A program made the translations under genes and the position numbers. From an uncultured Acetatifactor sp. (GTDB taxonomy: Bacteria > Bacillota > Clostridia > Lachnospirales > Lachnospiraceae), in NCBI GenBank assembly GCA_934436435.1, contig CAKSAN010000006.1:98520-162519 (forward strand): a stretch of 64,000 nucleotides of DNA, written 5' to 3'. Positions 56,904 to 64,000 of the stretch are shown here, piece after piece. The notes under the pieces were generated by a model, which did no database searches, was not told the DNA's origin, and was given only the letters and a program-made list of their open reading frames with translations. Numbering within the stretch: the first letter of the stretch is position 1; every line of letters begins with the position of its first letter.

Positions 56904-59136
56904 TATTTTGCAATTAAAAGGTCAATTTCAAAAGCGAAAAGCACCTAGTGGTTTTGGACCTGTTAATTTACCAAAGGGGAAATCTGTTAGTGCAGAGCAT
57001 GTTTTGAAATTGAAAAATCAGTTACAAGATATTATTTCGTTTTGGAATAAGGAAAAAACAATTAATGGAGCCCTGGTCAGTGTACATTACAGAAAAGTTG
57101 TAGCAAAAAGTAATAGACTTCAACTTTTGTTGTCAGATGGAGGAAAACATCCTAACCAATCTGTAAGAGGCTCAAAGTTCTCTGAGGGCTATAATGACAA
57201 GAATGAATGGGTGAAAAAGCATGTATTTACCTACTTTCTTGCTGTTGATTCTTTGAAGAAATCGTCTATGCTTTTGGATAAGTGTGCAGTTACTATCCAA
57301 AATTTTTATAATGGTAAAATTTCAAGTGATGATACAGAACGTATTAATTCAGGCATATATAATGATAGTATTATGAGTAAAAGTTCATTTCTGAAAACGC
57401 TTGTAGATTGTTTTTATGTGGAGAATTTCCGTATTGATCATACACCTAGGACAGAGAGAGAGCAGTCTATTGTAACTATATATAAAACAGGTGTTGATAC
57501 GACAGAGTTGTTAAGCAGGTTAGGTATTAATATGATTAATGCTAAAATGATAGATGAAACAACTTTGAGGATGGAAAAAGAAGAGATTGACATTTTGTGT
57601 GATAAAGCACCTTATTTGATTGCAATGAGTGTTAAGGACTTTGCAGAGATTGACTATGATATTACAGATAGTGAGGCCTGTGAAGAACAATTATCGATTG
57701 AAAAGCCTGGAAATGAGCCGATTGTAGGAGTTATCGATACCCAGTTTGATAAGAAAGTATATTTTGGTGAGTGGGTAGAGTATCAGAGATATATCAGTGA
57801 TGATATTGAATTGCATATAGAAGATTATTTTCATGGAACTGCTGTAACATCTATTATTGTCGATGGTCCGTCTTTTAATCCAAACTTGCAAGATAATTGT
57901 GGTAATTTCAGAGTTCGCCATTTTGGAGTAGCTACGGCAGGCAGATTTAGTTCGTACGCAATATTGAAGCAAATCCGTGATATTGTTCGGAAGAATCGCG
58001 ATATAAAAGTGTGGAATTTATCATTGGGTTCTGCAATGGAAATTGATGCAAATTTCATATCTCCGGAAGCAGCGGAACTAGATAAAATTCAGTATGAGTA
58101 TGATGTTATTTTTGTAGTTGCGGGTACAAATAAAAAGAAAAACTCGGATGTTAATAAAATTGGCGCTCCGGCAGATTCACTTAATTCATTAGTTGTGAAT
58201 GCTGTGGACTTTAACGGTAAACCGGCATCTTATACACGTAGAGGTCCAGTACTATCTTTCTTCTATAAGCCTGATGTTTGTTACTATGGTGGAGATGGTC
58301 CTGACAAAATTGTTGTTTGTGAACCTTTAGGTAAGGCAACTGTAACTGGAACATCATTTGCGGCACCTTGGATAACTCGTAAAATGGCGTATCTTATACA
58401 TGTTATGGGTTTAAGCCGTGAAGTGGCAAAGGCTTTAATAATTGATTCTGCTGCAGGATGGGATCGACAAGATACTATTAAATATGAAAAAGGATATGGC
58501 ATTGTGCCAAGAAGGATAGAGGACATTTTGTATTCACGAGAGGATGAGATAAGATTTATTATGTCTGGAAGCATAGATGAGTATGAAGTATATACTTATA
58601 ATATTCCGGTTCCGCAAGATATGAATGCACATCCTTTCTTCGCAAAGGCTACGCTTGCTTATTTTCCGCAAAGTGATCGAAACCAAGGTGTTGATTATAC
58701 ATCAACGGAGATGGATATTCATTTTGGAAGAATTGCGGCGCAGAAGGGAAAAGCCGTAATTAAAGCTATAGATTACAATAAACAAGCAGAAGAAGGTCTC
58801 AATACAATCTACGAAGAAGATGCGCGAAAATTGTATCGTAAGTGGGATAATGTCAAGCATATTAGCGAGGCATTGAAAGAAAATGGTCGTCCACGCAAGG
58901 CGTATCAATCGGGTATGTGGGGACTAAGTATTAAAACAAAAGAAAGACTTGATCCGAAAGCTGGAAGGGGTTTGCAATTTGGTGTTGTTGTAACTTTGCG
59001 AGAAATGAATGGCGAAAACAGAATAGATGACTTTATAAAGATGTGTATGATGAGAGGATGGGTTGTCTCCAGACTTGATGTGCATACACAGGTCGATGTT
59101 TATGTTAAAGCCGAGGAAGAGATTACGTTTGAATAG
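56896..59136 (+). CDS. Cytoplasmic subtilisin-like serine protease (S8) partner of the AAA+ ATPase
   Basis: 746 residues with no signal peptide. A helical N-terminal half (1-270) precedes the S8 catalytic domain: Asp281 in VIDTQFD, His313 in DYFHGTAVTSI and Ser487 in GTSFAAP. A C-terminal beta-rich region follows (about 540-746, ending DVYVKAEEEITFE). The intact triad predicts activity. Similar ATPase-subtilase gene pairs recur in accessory regions of many bacteria, with proposed but to my knowledge unsettled stress or defence roles. Promoter and operator are shared with the ATPase. Confidence 0.88.
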   Translation: MNNILQLKGQFQKRKAPSGFGPVNLPKGKSVSAEHVLKLKNQLQDIISFWNKEKTINGALVSVHYRKVVAKSNRLQLLLSDGGKHPNQSVRGSKFSEGYNDKNEWVKKHVFTYFLAVDSLKKSSMLLDKCAVTIQNFYNGKISSDDTERINSGIYNDSIMSKSSFLKTLVDCFYVENFRIDHTPRTEREQSIVTIYKTGVDTTELLSRLGINMINAKMIDETTLRMEKEEIDILCDKAPYLIAMSVKDFAEIDYDITDSEACEEQLSIEKPGNEPIVGVIDTQFDKKVYFGEWVEYQRYISDDIELHIEDYFHGTAVTSIIVDGPSFNPNLQDNCGNFRVRHFGVATAGRFSSYAILKQIRDIVRKNRDIKVWNLSLGSAMEIDANFISPEAAELDKIQYEYDVIFVVAGTNKKKNSDVNKIGAPADSLNSLVVNAVDFNGKPASYTRRGPVLSFFYKPDVCYYGGDGPDKIVVCEPLGKATVTGTSFAAPWITRKMAYLIHVMGLSREVAKALIIDSAAGWDRQDTIKYEKGYGIVPRRIEDILYSREDEIRFIMSGSIDEYEVYTYNIPVPQDMNAHPFFAKATLAYFPQSDRNQGVDYTSTEMDIHFGRIAAQKGKAVIKAIDYNKQAEEGLNTIYEEDARKLYRKWDNVKHISEALKENGRPRKAYQSGMWGLSIKTKERLDPKAGRGLQFGVVVTLREMNGENRIDDFIKMCMMRGWVVSRLDVHTQVDVYVKAEEEITFE

Positions 59137-59176
59137 GGGTAATTAAGCTATATTGAGCATGTATTAAGAAGAGGAA

Positions 59177-59722
59177 ATGCTACACAAAACCAATAACAAA
59201 AAAATAACAGTAGAGGATACGACCGTTGATTTTCAGTTGATATATAGGTAGGAATATTTCCCGCAAGGTTTATCGAATGAGATTAGCAAGGCCAATATTT
59301 TAATTATACCTGATTGTTTTTCAAGGGAAGATCATTCGGGATATGTGTTTCTGGAAACAACACAGGAGTTTTTAGGATATGCGCAAGAAAAGGCATGCAA
59401 TGAATTTATACCAGACATAGACAGTGCGGCTGATGATGATTCGTTTAATAAAATGGAATTGTATTCGACGGTAATAGCAGTGGCTGCATTTATTGTAACG
59501 ACAGTTGCGCTTCCAATTGCATTAAGCATTGTGGCAAATTTTTTGTATGACCAAATGAAAAAGCATTATAGAAAAGGGGATGAGTTATCTTGTAAACTAA
59601 ATATTATTGTTACTGATGGTAAAAAGAATAAAAGAATCTCATATGAAGGGCCTGTTGACTTAGCTGAAGAAGCATTGAAACTGGCAGCTAAAGGTGCGTT
59701 TAATAATGAAGGTGATGGGTAA
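59177..59722 (+). pseudogene. Membrane-associated protein of unknown function split by an in-frame TAG
   Basis: An ATG at 59177 (AAGAGGAA upstream) opens a frame MLHKTNNKKITVEDTTVDFQ that meets TAG at 59249, then continues in the same frame to 59722 (EYFPQGLSNEISKANILIIP, later a hydrophobic stretch VIAVAAFIVTTVALPIALSI and NIIVTDGKKNKRISYEGP). Apart from the TAG the frame is clean, 181 codons in all. The helix plus basic beta segment resembles small effector-associated proteins of conflict systems, only weakly. It may be dead, or translated from an internal GTG at 59345. Confidence 0.55.
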
Positions 59723-60478
59723 TGCTGATACGATTTTACAGAAAAACATTTTATGGACCGATATGGAAGCAGGTAAAAGATGCGTTGGGCTATATTAAAA
59801 CAAATGTGATAGAAGAAAAAGTTGTAAAGGTTGATGGAAGGGCGGAAGGTGATCGCTTTTATAATTATCCTTATAATGCGTTGGAAGGAGCGGTTGTAAA
59901 TGCAGTTTTGCATAAGAATTACAAAGAGGATGTTCCGGTAGAGATTCGAATATATGTGGAATAAATCCAGATTATCAATTTCCCGGGACCGGATCATTAC
60001 ATTAATATGGAGAAGTTTGCAGCCGGTAAAGTGAGGGCGAGAAGATACCGGAATCCCCAAATTGGAGAATTTTTCAAGGAAACTGATTTGTCAGAGAAAA
60101 AGGCTACTGGCATATCTAAAATTTTGCGTGAATTGAAAAGAAATGGCTCTCCATTGCCGGAATTTGAGACTGATGTAGATAGGACCTATATGATTACTAC
60201 TATAAAAATTCGTAGTGGCTTTGAATTTGATAATGAGAACCTCGGTCAAAAAAATGACCGAAGTTTTGAGCAAGAAGAATTACATAAAAATACTTCCTAT
60301 TGCAGTATATTTGGATGAGCATAAGGAAATTACTCGAAAAAAGGCTGAAATGATTATAAAAAAATCCAAATCAACTGTTTACAGGTATGTGACTATGCTT
60401 GTTGAGACTGGTTTTGTTGAAGTAAATGGTAATACAAATAATGCGGTCTATAGGGTATCAGATAAACCGAAAAGTTAA
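59722..60478 (+). pseudogene. Remnant of an ATP-binding transcriptional regulator (AlbA/HATPase type) with winged helix
   Basis: The frame from ATG 59722 has YPYNALEGAVVNAVLHKNY, characteristic of the HATPase_c_4 regulator family, then TAA at 59962. The same frame resumes INFPGPDHYINMEKFAAGKV and KATGISKILRELKRNGSPLP, typical for the family. Near a run of seven A (about 60247-60255) the frame shifts and continues as a winged helix (KSKSTVYRYVTMLVETGFVE). The N-terminal AlbA domain is absent. One nonsense change plus one frameshift argue for decay. Confidence 0.7.
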
Positions 60479-60570
60479 GAGTTAGATGCGTTTTTGTGTA
60501 TGCAAAATGTAAATTCATAAACTTAAGATGGAAATGTTAATACGATTACATTATGTGAAGGAGACATAAG

Positions 60571-62553
60571 ATGGAAAATAAGTTTAAAAATGATATGGAG
60601 AAGGAAGGTAATATCACTTTTTCGGTTATTCCAGTAGAACATCTTGTAATTGATTCAATAGATAGATTAGGTGATTATTTACTTGTACATGTGCCGTTTT
60701 TACAGTTCGATGATTATCAAACTGTAGTAGAACTTGATGAGAATGAAAAGAAACTAATAGCTATTCTACTAAGTAAAAGAGAGTTTGTGGAAATATTGAA
60801 TAACTTAGAATTTTGCACTTTATTTATTCGGCTAAAATTAGCTGGTAAAGATGTAGAGCAAATCGTTTTTGATGTTGAAAGAGCATGCGATTTTTTGGCG
60901 ATATCGCAATATAGATATGATAGGAAAGAATGGTCGATGGGTAAGCCAGGGGCTATAGGTCCTTATCTAATTATGTTTGATATTAATGTTATGACTGGAA
61001 ATATTGAAATACTTTATAAAGAAAAACACTTTTACAATGAGATACCAGGAATTGGATTAGAAGTTAGTTATTCTCCATTAAGTAGAGACGAAGAATTTTA
61101 TCCGATTATTTTTTTGAATCGAAATGATGAAGTGTATATGACATGCAGATACTATATTACAAAGGCCTGTCGTACATTTTCTATTCCCAGTCTTCAAAGC
61201 ACATTTTCTGAATTGTTTGCAACGCTTGAGGGAATAGGGATGATAGGATGTCCACAGTTTACTAATTTTACAAAAGAGAATAAAAGATTAATGGCAGTCA
61301 TTTGTGATAATCAGAATGAATATGAAACAAATCTTGATACCTTTTGTTTTTATTCTGAAGTTTTTAGGACTCTTGTATTGCATCAAGGACATAGTTTATT
61401 AGAATTTATGGATAGAAAAAGTGCATTTAAACTTTTGACAGATATTTTTTGGAAAATTATCACTTTTGCGAAAAAATTGATTGATACAGATATATATGAT
61501 TTAAATAACATAAATACATATATTGAGGGGAAGATAGATACATTTTTAGACCATATCTCATCAGTTGGCACTTCTTTTGTACTAAAAAATGAAGAAAAAG
61601 GAATTGATGGTGATAAAGATGTTTTTATTTTTCCGATAGAGGATTTATCGATTAATGATTATATTAAGATAGGAAAAATATTGATAATACCCATAGGTTT
61701 CTTAAATGAGTGTAGCCAAGACATAAATAAATATTTGGAGGTGGAAGAGTATTTCATTGATAGAATGCTTACTGACGGTATGATTGAGCAAAATAATGAG
61801 GTGGCTTTTGTTTTATTAAAGGGAGAGTATCAAATGAGTCAGTTCGATACAACCCTAGATTCATGGCAGTATATAGATGATATATGTGGCGAAATTCAGA
61901 ATATGTTAGTGCCGCTATTTATTCAAAGAGATGCAATGAAAAATAGAAATAATTGTTTTGGAGCAGTAGGAGTTTACAATGGAATAAGAGGAGGTTTTAT
62001 TTATGATTCTGCATATGATGAAATAATATCAATATGTGGAAGAGTTTATTCACTGATTAATTCTACAGAATTTCCTTATATACTTGATGATGCGAATATT
62101 GACACAGAAATTGTAGATATTATATGTTCAAGAGAAAGAAATGATGAGGTCGCGATTAGTTGCAAAAACGTTTTAATAACTTTAGGAAAGGCGATGCGTG
62201 AGGATGATATCACATATATGATAATGGATATGTTTGATGCAGCTGATAAGATATATCCTTGCGAATTTAACATTGATCCTAAGTGGAAATGGATTGCATC
62301 TTTCGTGATGGAAAATAGATCGGAATATGACAAGTATTATACTCGATTGAAGATGATTGGTAATTTTTATAGAACACCTATGTATCATTATGGAAGAAAC
62401 GTAGGTGAGTTGTTTTCAAAGGAAGAGGATATATATTTGTTGTTCAATGAGATGAAAGGATTTCTGGTGAAGTGCGTTAAGAAAATGTATACAACAGGTA
62501 TTGTATCTTGGAATTCTTTAAAAACATATAGGAAAAGTATGATGAATCGATAA
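60571..62553 (+). CDS. Unknown 660-residue protein with two similar modules
   Basis: The ATG at 60571 follows AAGGAGA. No family recognised. Residues about 17-45 (FSVIPVEHLVIDSIDRLGDY) and about 351-380 (VFIFPIEDLSINDYIKIGKI) look alike, each with a hydrophobic strand and VPFL/IGFL following, suggesting an internal duplication of a beta-rich module. The remainder is mixed alpha/beta with many acidic and aromatic residues, no signal peptide and no transmembrane helix. Neighbours are decayed accessory genes, so a conflict or phage-related role is possible but only a guess. Confidence 0.6.
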   Translation: MENKFKNDMEKEGNITFSVIPVEHLVIDSIDRLGDYLLVHVPFLQFDDYQTVVELDENEKKLIAILLSKREFVEILNNLEFCTLFIRLKLAGKDVEQIVFDVERACDFLAISQYRYDRKEWSMGKPGAIGPYLIMFDINVMTGNIEILYKEKHFYNEIPGIGLEVSYSPLSRDEEFYPIIFLNRNDEVYMTCRYYITKACRTFSIPSLQSTFSELFATLEGIGMIGCPQFTNFTKENKRLMAVICDNQNEYETNLDTFCFYSEVFRTLVLHQGHSLLEFMDRKSAFKLLTDIFWKIITFAKKLIDTDIYDLNNINTYIEGKIDTFLDHISSVGTSFVLKNEEKGIDGDKDVFIFPIEDLSINDYIKIGKILIIPIGFLNECSQDINKYLEVEEYFIDRMLTDGMIEQNNEVAFVLLKGEYQMSQFDTTLDSWQYIDDICGEIQNMLVPLFIQRDAMKNRNNCFGAVGVYNGIRGGFIYDSAYDEIISICGRVYSLINSTEFPYILDDANIDTEIVDIICSRERNDEVAISCKNVLITLGKAMREDDITYMIMDMFDAADKIYPCEFNIDPKWKWIASFVMENRSEYDKYYTRLKMIGNFYRTPMYHYGRNVGELFSKEEDIYLLFNEMKGFLVKCVKKMYTTGIVSWNSLKTYRKSMMNR

Positions 62554-62669
62554 ACTTTTATATTTTGTCTTATTTCCGGTTTAGAGACGTTGCAAATGAT
62601 ATTTTATTTGCATAAAAGAACTCAAAACTACCAGTTTTTTAAAACATAGTTTTTTAATATTTCTCATAA

Positions 62670-63086
62670 GTGGTGAATAGAAGGAAAAAGAAGTATCAAG
62701 TTTTTGCAAGTTCAGCGTACTCCGATTTGAAAGAAGAGCGGCTAGAAGTAGTGAATGCTTTGCTGGATATGGAATGCATACCTGTAGGAATGTATCTGTT
62801 TCCAGCTAGCCCATTGAGTCAGTGGGAAAACATTAAACGTTTTAGAGACATGAGTGACTATTATTTATTGATTATAGTTGGAAAATATGGAACCATAAAT
62901 TGTGAGACAGATTTAAGTTATACACAAACCGAATATCTGTGTGTAAAAGAAAAAGGTATTCCTATTATTGCTTTTTTACATAAATACTCTTTAAAACTCC
63001 TCGCAATAAAATATGCAGCAACGGATGAGGAAAATGTCATTGTAGCGCATAAGGAGAAAGAAACAAAGAGATGGATAGCTCAATGA
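62670..63086 (+). pseudogene. DUF4062-domain protein, C-terminally truncated
   Basis: 138 residues from a GTG start. The DUF4062 N-terminal domain is clear: KKYQVFASSAYSDLKEERLE, YLFPASPLSQWENIKRF, DYYLLIIVGKYG and YLCVKEKGIPIIAFLHK. Full-length relatives are usually longer and carry an effector or NTPase domain after this sensor-like domain. Here it stops at TGA 63084-63086, after which the frame matches a different family (TnpV), so the rest of the gene has been lost. Confidence 0.7.
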
Positions 63087-63266
63087 TTGAACGAGAATTT
63101 GTATGAGGTAGATATAGAATGTTATGAAAGATTGAAATTACTTGTAAAACAGACGAAAAACAGAGCAGGAATTACGAAAGAATTAAAAGCTACCAACCAG
63201 ATGAAGTGGGTAGGACTGATGAATAATGTGAGAAATTCTGCAAGGAAAATCATATTAAAAAACTGA
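63087..63266 (+). pseudogene. TnpV-like transposon protein remnant
   Basis: The same frame immediately after the DUF4062 stop reads LYEVDIECYERLKLLVKQT, then KELKATNQMKWVGLMNNVRN and SARKIILKN. This matches the C-terminal half of TnpV proteins of Tn4451-like transposons (GIT.ELK..N.M.WV..MNNIR..A.EII). The N-terminal half is absent. It indicates a past transposon insertion or recombination at this point. Confidence 0.65.
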
Positions 63267-63281
63267 TATATATGTGATGTG

Positions 63282-63302
63282 GGCGGAGCATAATGCTCTG
63301 CC
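63282..63302 (+). terminator. Hairpin after the TnpV remnant
   Basis: Stem ggcggagca/tgctctgcc with a three-base loop, followed by ttcttaaatttt. A moderately convincing terminator. Confidence 0.5.
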
Positions 63303-63333
63303 TTCTTAAATTTTGAGTGCAAAATACTTCTGT

Positions 63334-63339
63334 TATGAT
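63334..63339 (+). promoter_or_regulatory. Possible extended -10 promoter of the CPBP gene
   Basis: TATGAT preceded by TGT, about 45 bases before the CPBP start codon. No good -35. Confidence 0.35.
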
Positions 63340-63382
63340 ATACTTATTTTGGAAGAAGAGAAAACTTTAATTTGGTGATGAG

Positions 63383-64000
63383 ATGATGAAAAAAAGAAGT
63401 ACAACAGTAGTGGCAGTTATGTTAACGCTAATAATGACCTTTATGGAAATGTCCGCTTTGCCAGCAGCGTTATTTTGTAATGTGAAAATTAAGGACATCA
63501 ATCCGATTTACATTACATTGATGTTGAATTTTTTATTGGCTTTTGCAATTTGTTGGATGTGCAAAAAAATTTTTATAAAAGATTGGTGGTTTGGTTTACA
63601 ATTTAAAGGAATTTTATCGGGATTAAAGAAATATGGATTACCTGCGGTAATTGCGACTGCCATAGTTACAATTGCTTTCTGTATTGGTTTGGCGCCATTC
63701 GATAATAAACCATCAATATGGAGAGTTATTGTTGAAGGCATTGTGTATTACATAGGTGTTGGAATTATGGAAGAATTGTATTTGAGAGGTTTATTACAGA
63801 ATATTATTGAAAAGTGGTTTGGAGAGAGAAAAAATGCAACATTGTATGCGGTTTTAATTGCTTCTGTATTATTTGGCTTAGGACATATTTTTGGAGCTTT
63901 GGGACAGCCAATTGGAACAGTAATTGTTTCTTGTATAATAAAAATACCAATTATTGCAGAGGGCAGTCCTCAAAGTTGCAGAGGGAATTTCCCTATTATT
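63383..64000 (+). CDS. CPBP-family intramembrane metalloprotease (3' partial)
   Basis: At least 206 codons, open at the window edge. Several transmembrane helices; the CPBP (Abi/CAAX-like) motifs are GIMEELYLRGLLQN (EExxxR) and VLFGLGHIFGA (FxxxH). The start is ATG 63383 or 63386. The final 25 codons (after GTVIVSCIIKIP) are Ser/Gly/Cys-containing and do not look like the expected next helix, so the gene may be fused or shifted near 63955. Family members include bacteriocin-immunity and prenyl-protein-type proteases; the specific role is unknown. Confidence 0.7.
   Translation, partial: MMKKRSTTVVAVMLTLIMTFMEMSALPAALFCNVKIKDINPIYITLMLNFLLAFAICWMCKKIFIKDWWFGLQFKGILSGLKKYGLPAVIATAIVTIAFCIGLAPFDNKPSIWRVIVEGIVYYIGVGIMEELYLRGLLQNIIEKWFGERKNATLYAVLIASVLFGLGHIFGALGQPIGTVIVSCIIKIPIIAEGSPQSCRGNFPII

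Overview
The window looks like a chromosome segment of a Gram-positive anaerobe of class Clostridia, most likely family Lachnospiraceae. The reasons are the sequence flavour of RpoB/RpoC, AGGAGG-type ribosome binding sites throughout, a rubrerythrin gene, an L10-leader attenuator, and Clostridia-type prepilin-like and polysaccharide genes. The species cannot be named from the sequence alone. No rRNA, tRNA or CRISPR array was seen.

Layout. (1) 1-1188: the 3' part of a membrane-anchored, Pro/Ala/Thr-rich surface protein. (2) 1.3-13.5 kb: rpmG-secE-nusG-rplK-rplA, a rubrerythrin with its own promoter, rplJ-rplL behind an L10 leader, then rpoB-rpoC. (3) 13.5-19.3 kb, minus strand: one tight operon reading GGDEF-like protein, ECF sigma factor, putative membrane anti-sigma factor, transglutaminase-like lipoprotein, GspF/PilC-type platform protein and four small prepilin-like or membrane proteins. 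(4) 19.5-34.9 kb: a Wzx/Wzy-type exopolysaccharide (EPS) operon with a fused chain-length regulator/tyrosine kinase, several glycosyltransferases, polymerase, pyruvyltransferase, flippase, UDP-sugar dehydrogenase and CotH-like kinase, preceded by a terminator-like attenuator. (5) 34.9-44.4 kb: a lasso-peptide-like RiPP cluster inside the EPS locus. It has a nucleotidyltransferase, B2 protease, asparagine-synthetase-like cyclase, two HPr-kinase-like proteins, a recognition element, an ABC exporter and two precursor peptides that share a leader but have unrelated cores. A soluble histidine kinase and response regulator follow on the minus strand. (6) 44.5-47.6 kb: the EPS-initiating sugar phosphotransferase, two small membrane proteins and rfbD. 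(7) 47.9-52.7 kb: the str operon rpsL-rpsG-fusA-tuf, with unusually structured non-coding DNA before rpsL and between rpsL and rpsG. (8) 52.8-64 kb: a visibly AT-rich accessory region. It holds a frameshifted integrase fused at its broken end to a phytoene-desaturase-like fragment, a DUF3892 gene, a possible small RNA, an AAA+ ATPase/subtilase pair under a promoter with two direct repeats, several genes broken by stops or frameshifts, a 660-residue unknown protein, a DUF4062 fragment, a TnpV remnant and a partial CPBP protease.

How the parts may work together. Regions 2 and 7 are housekeeping transcription and translation. Regions 4-6 form one surface-polymer locus with an embedded peptide-modification system. 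Region 8 looks like a decayed integrated element carrying a candidate defence or stress module (the AAA+/subtilase pair).

The most novel candidate is the RiPP cluster at 34.9-42.7 kb. Precursor 1 fits a lasso peptide (Tyr1-Glu9 ring) with an unusually long core. Precursor 2 keeps the same leader but has a Gly/His/Pro-rich core with no ring-forming acid at positions 7-9, and it lies tail-to-tail against a second kinase.
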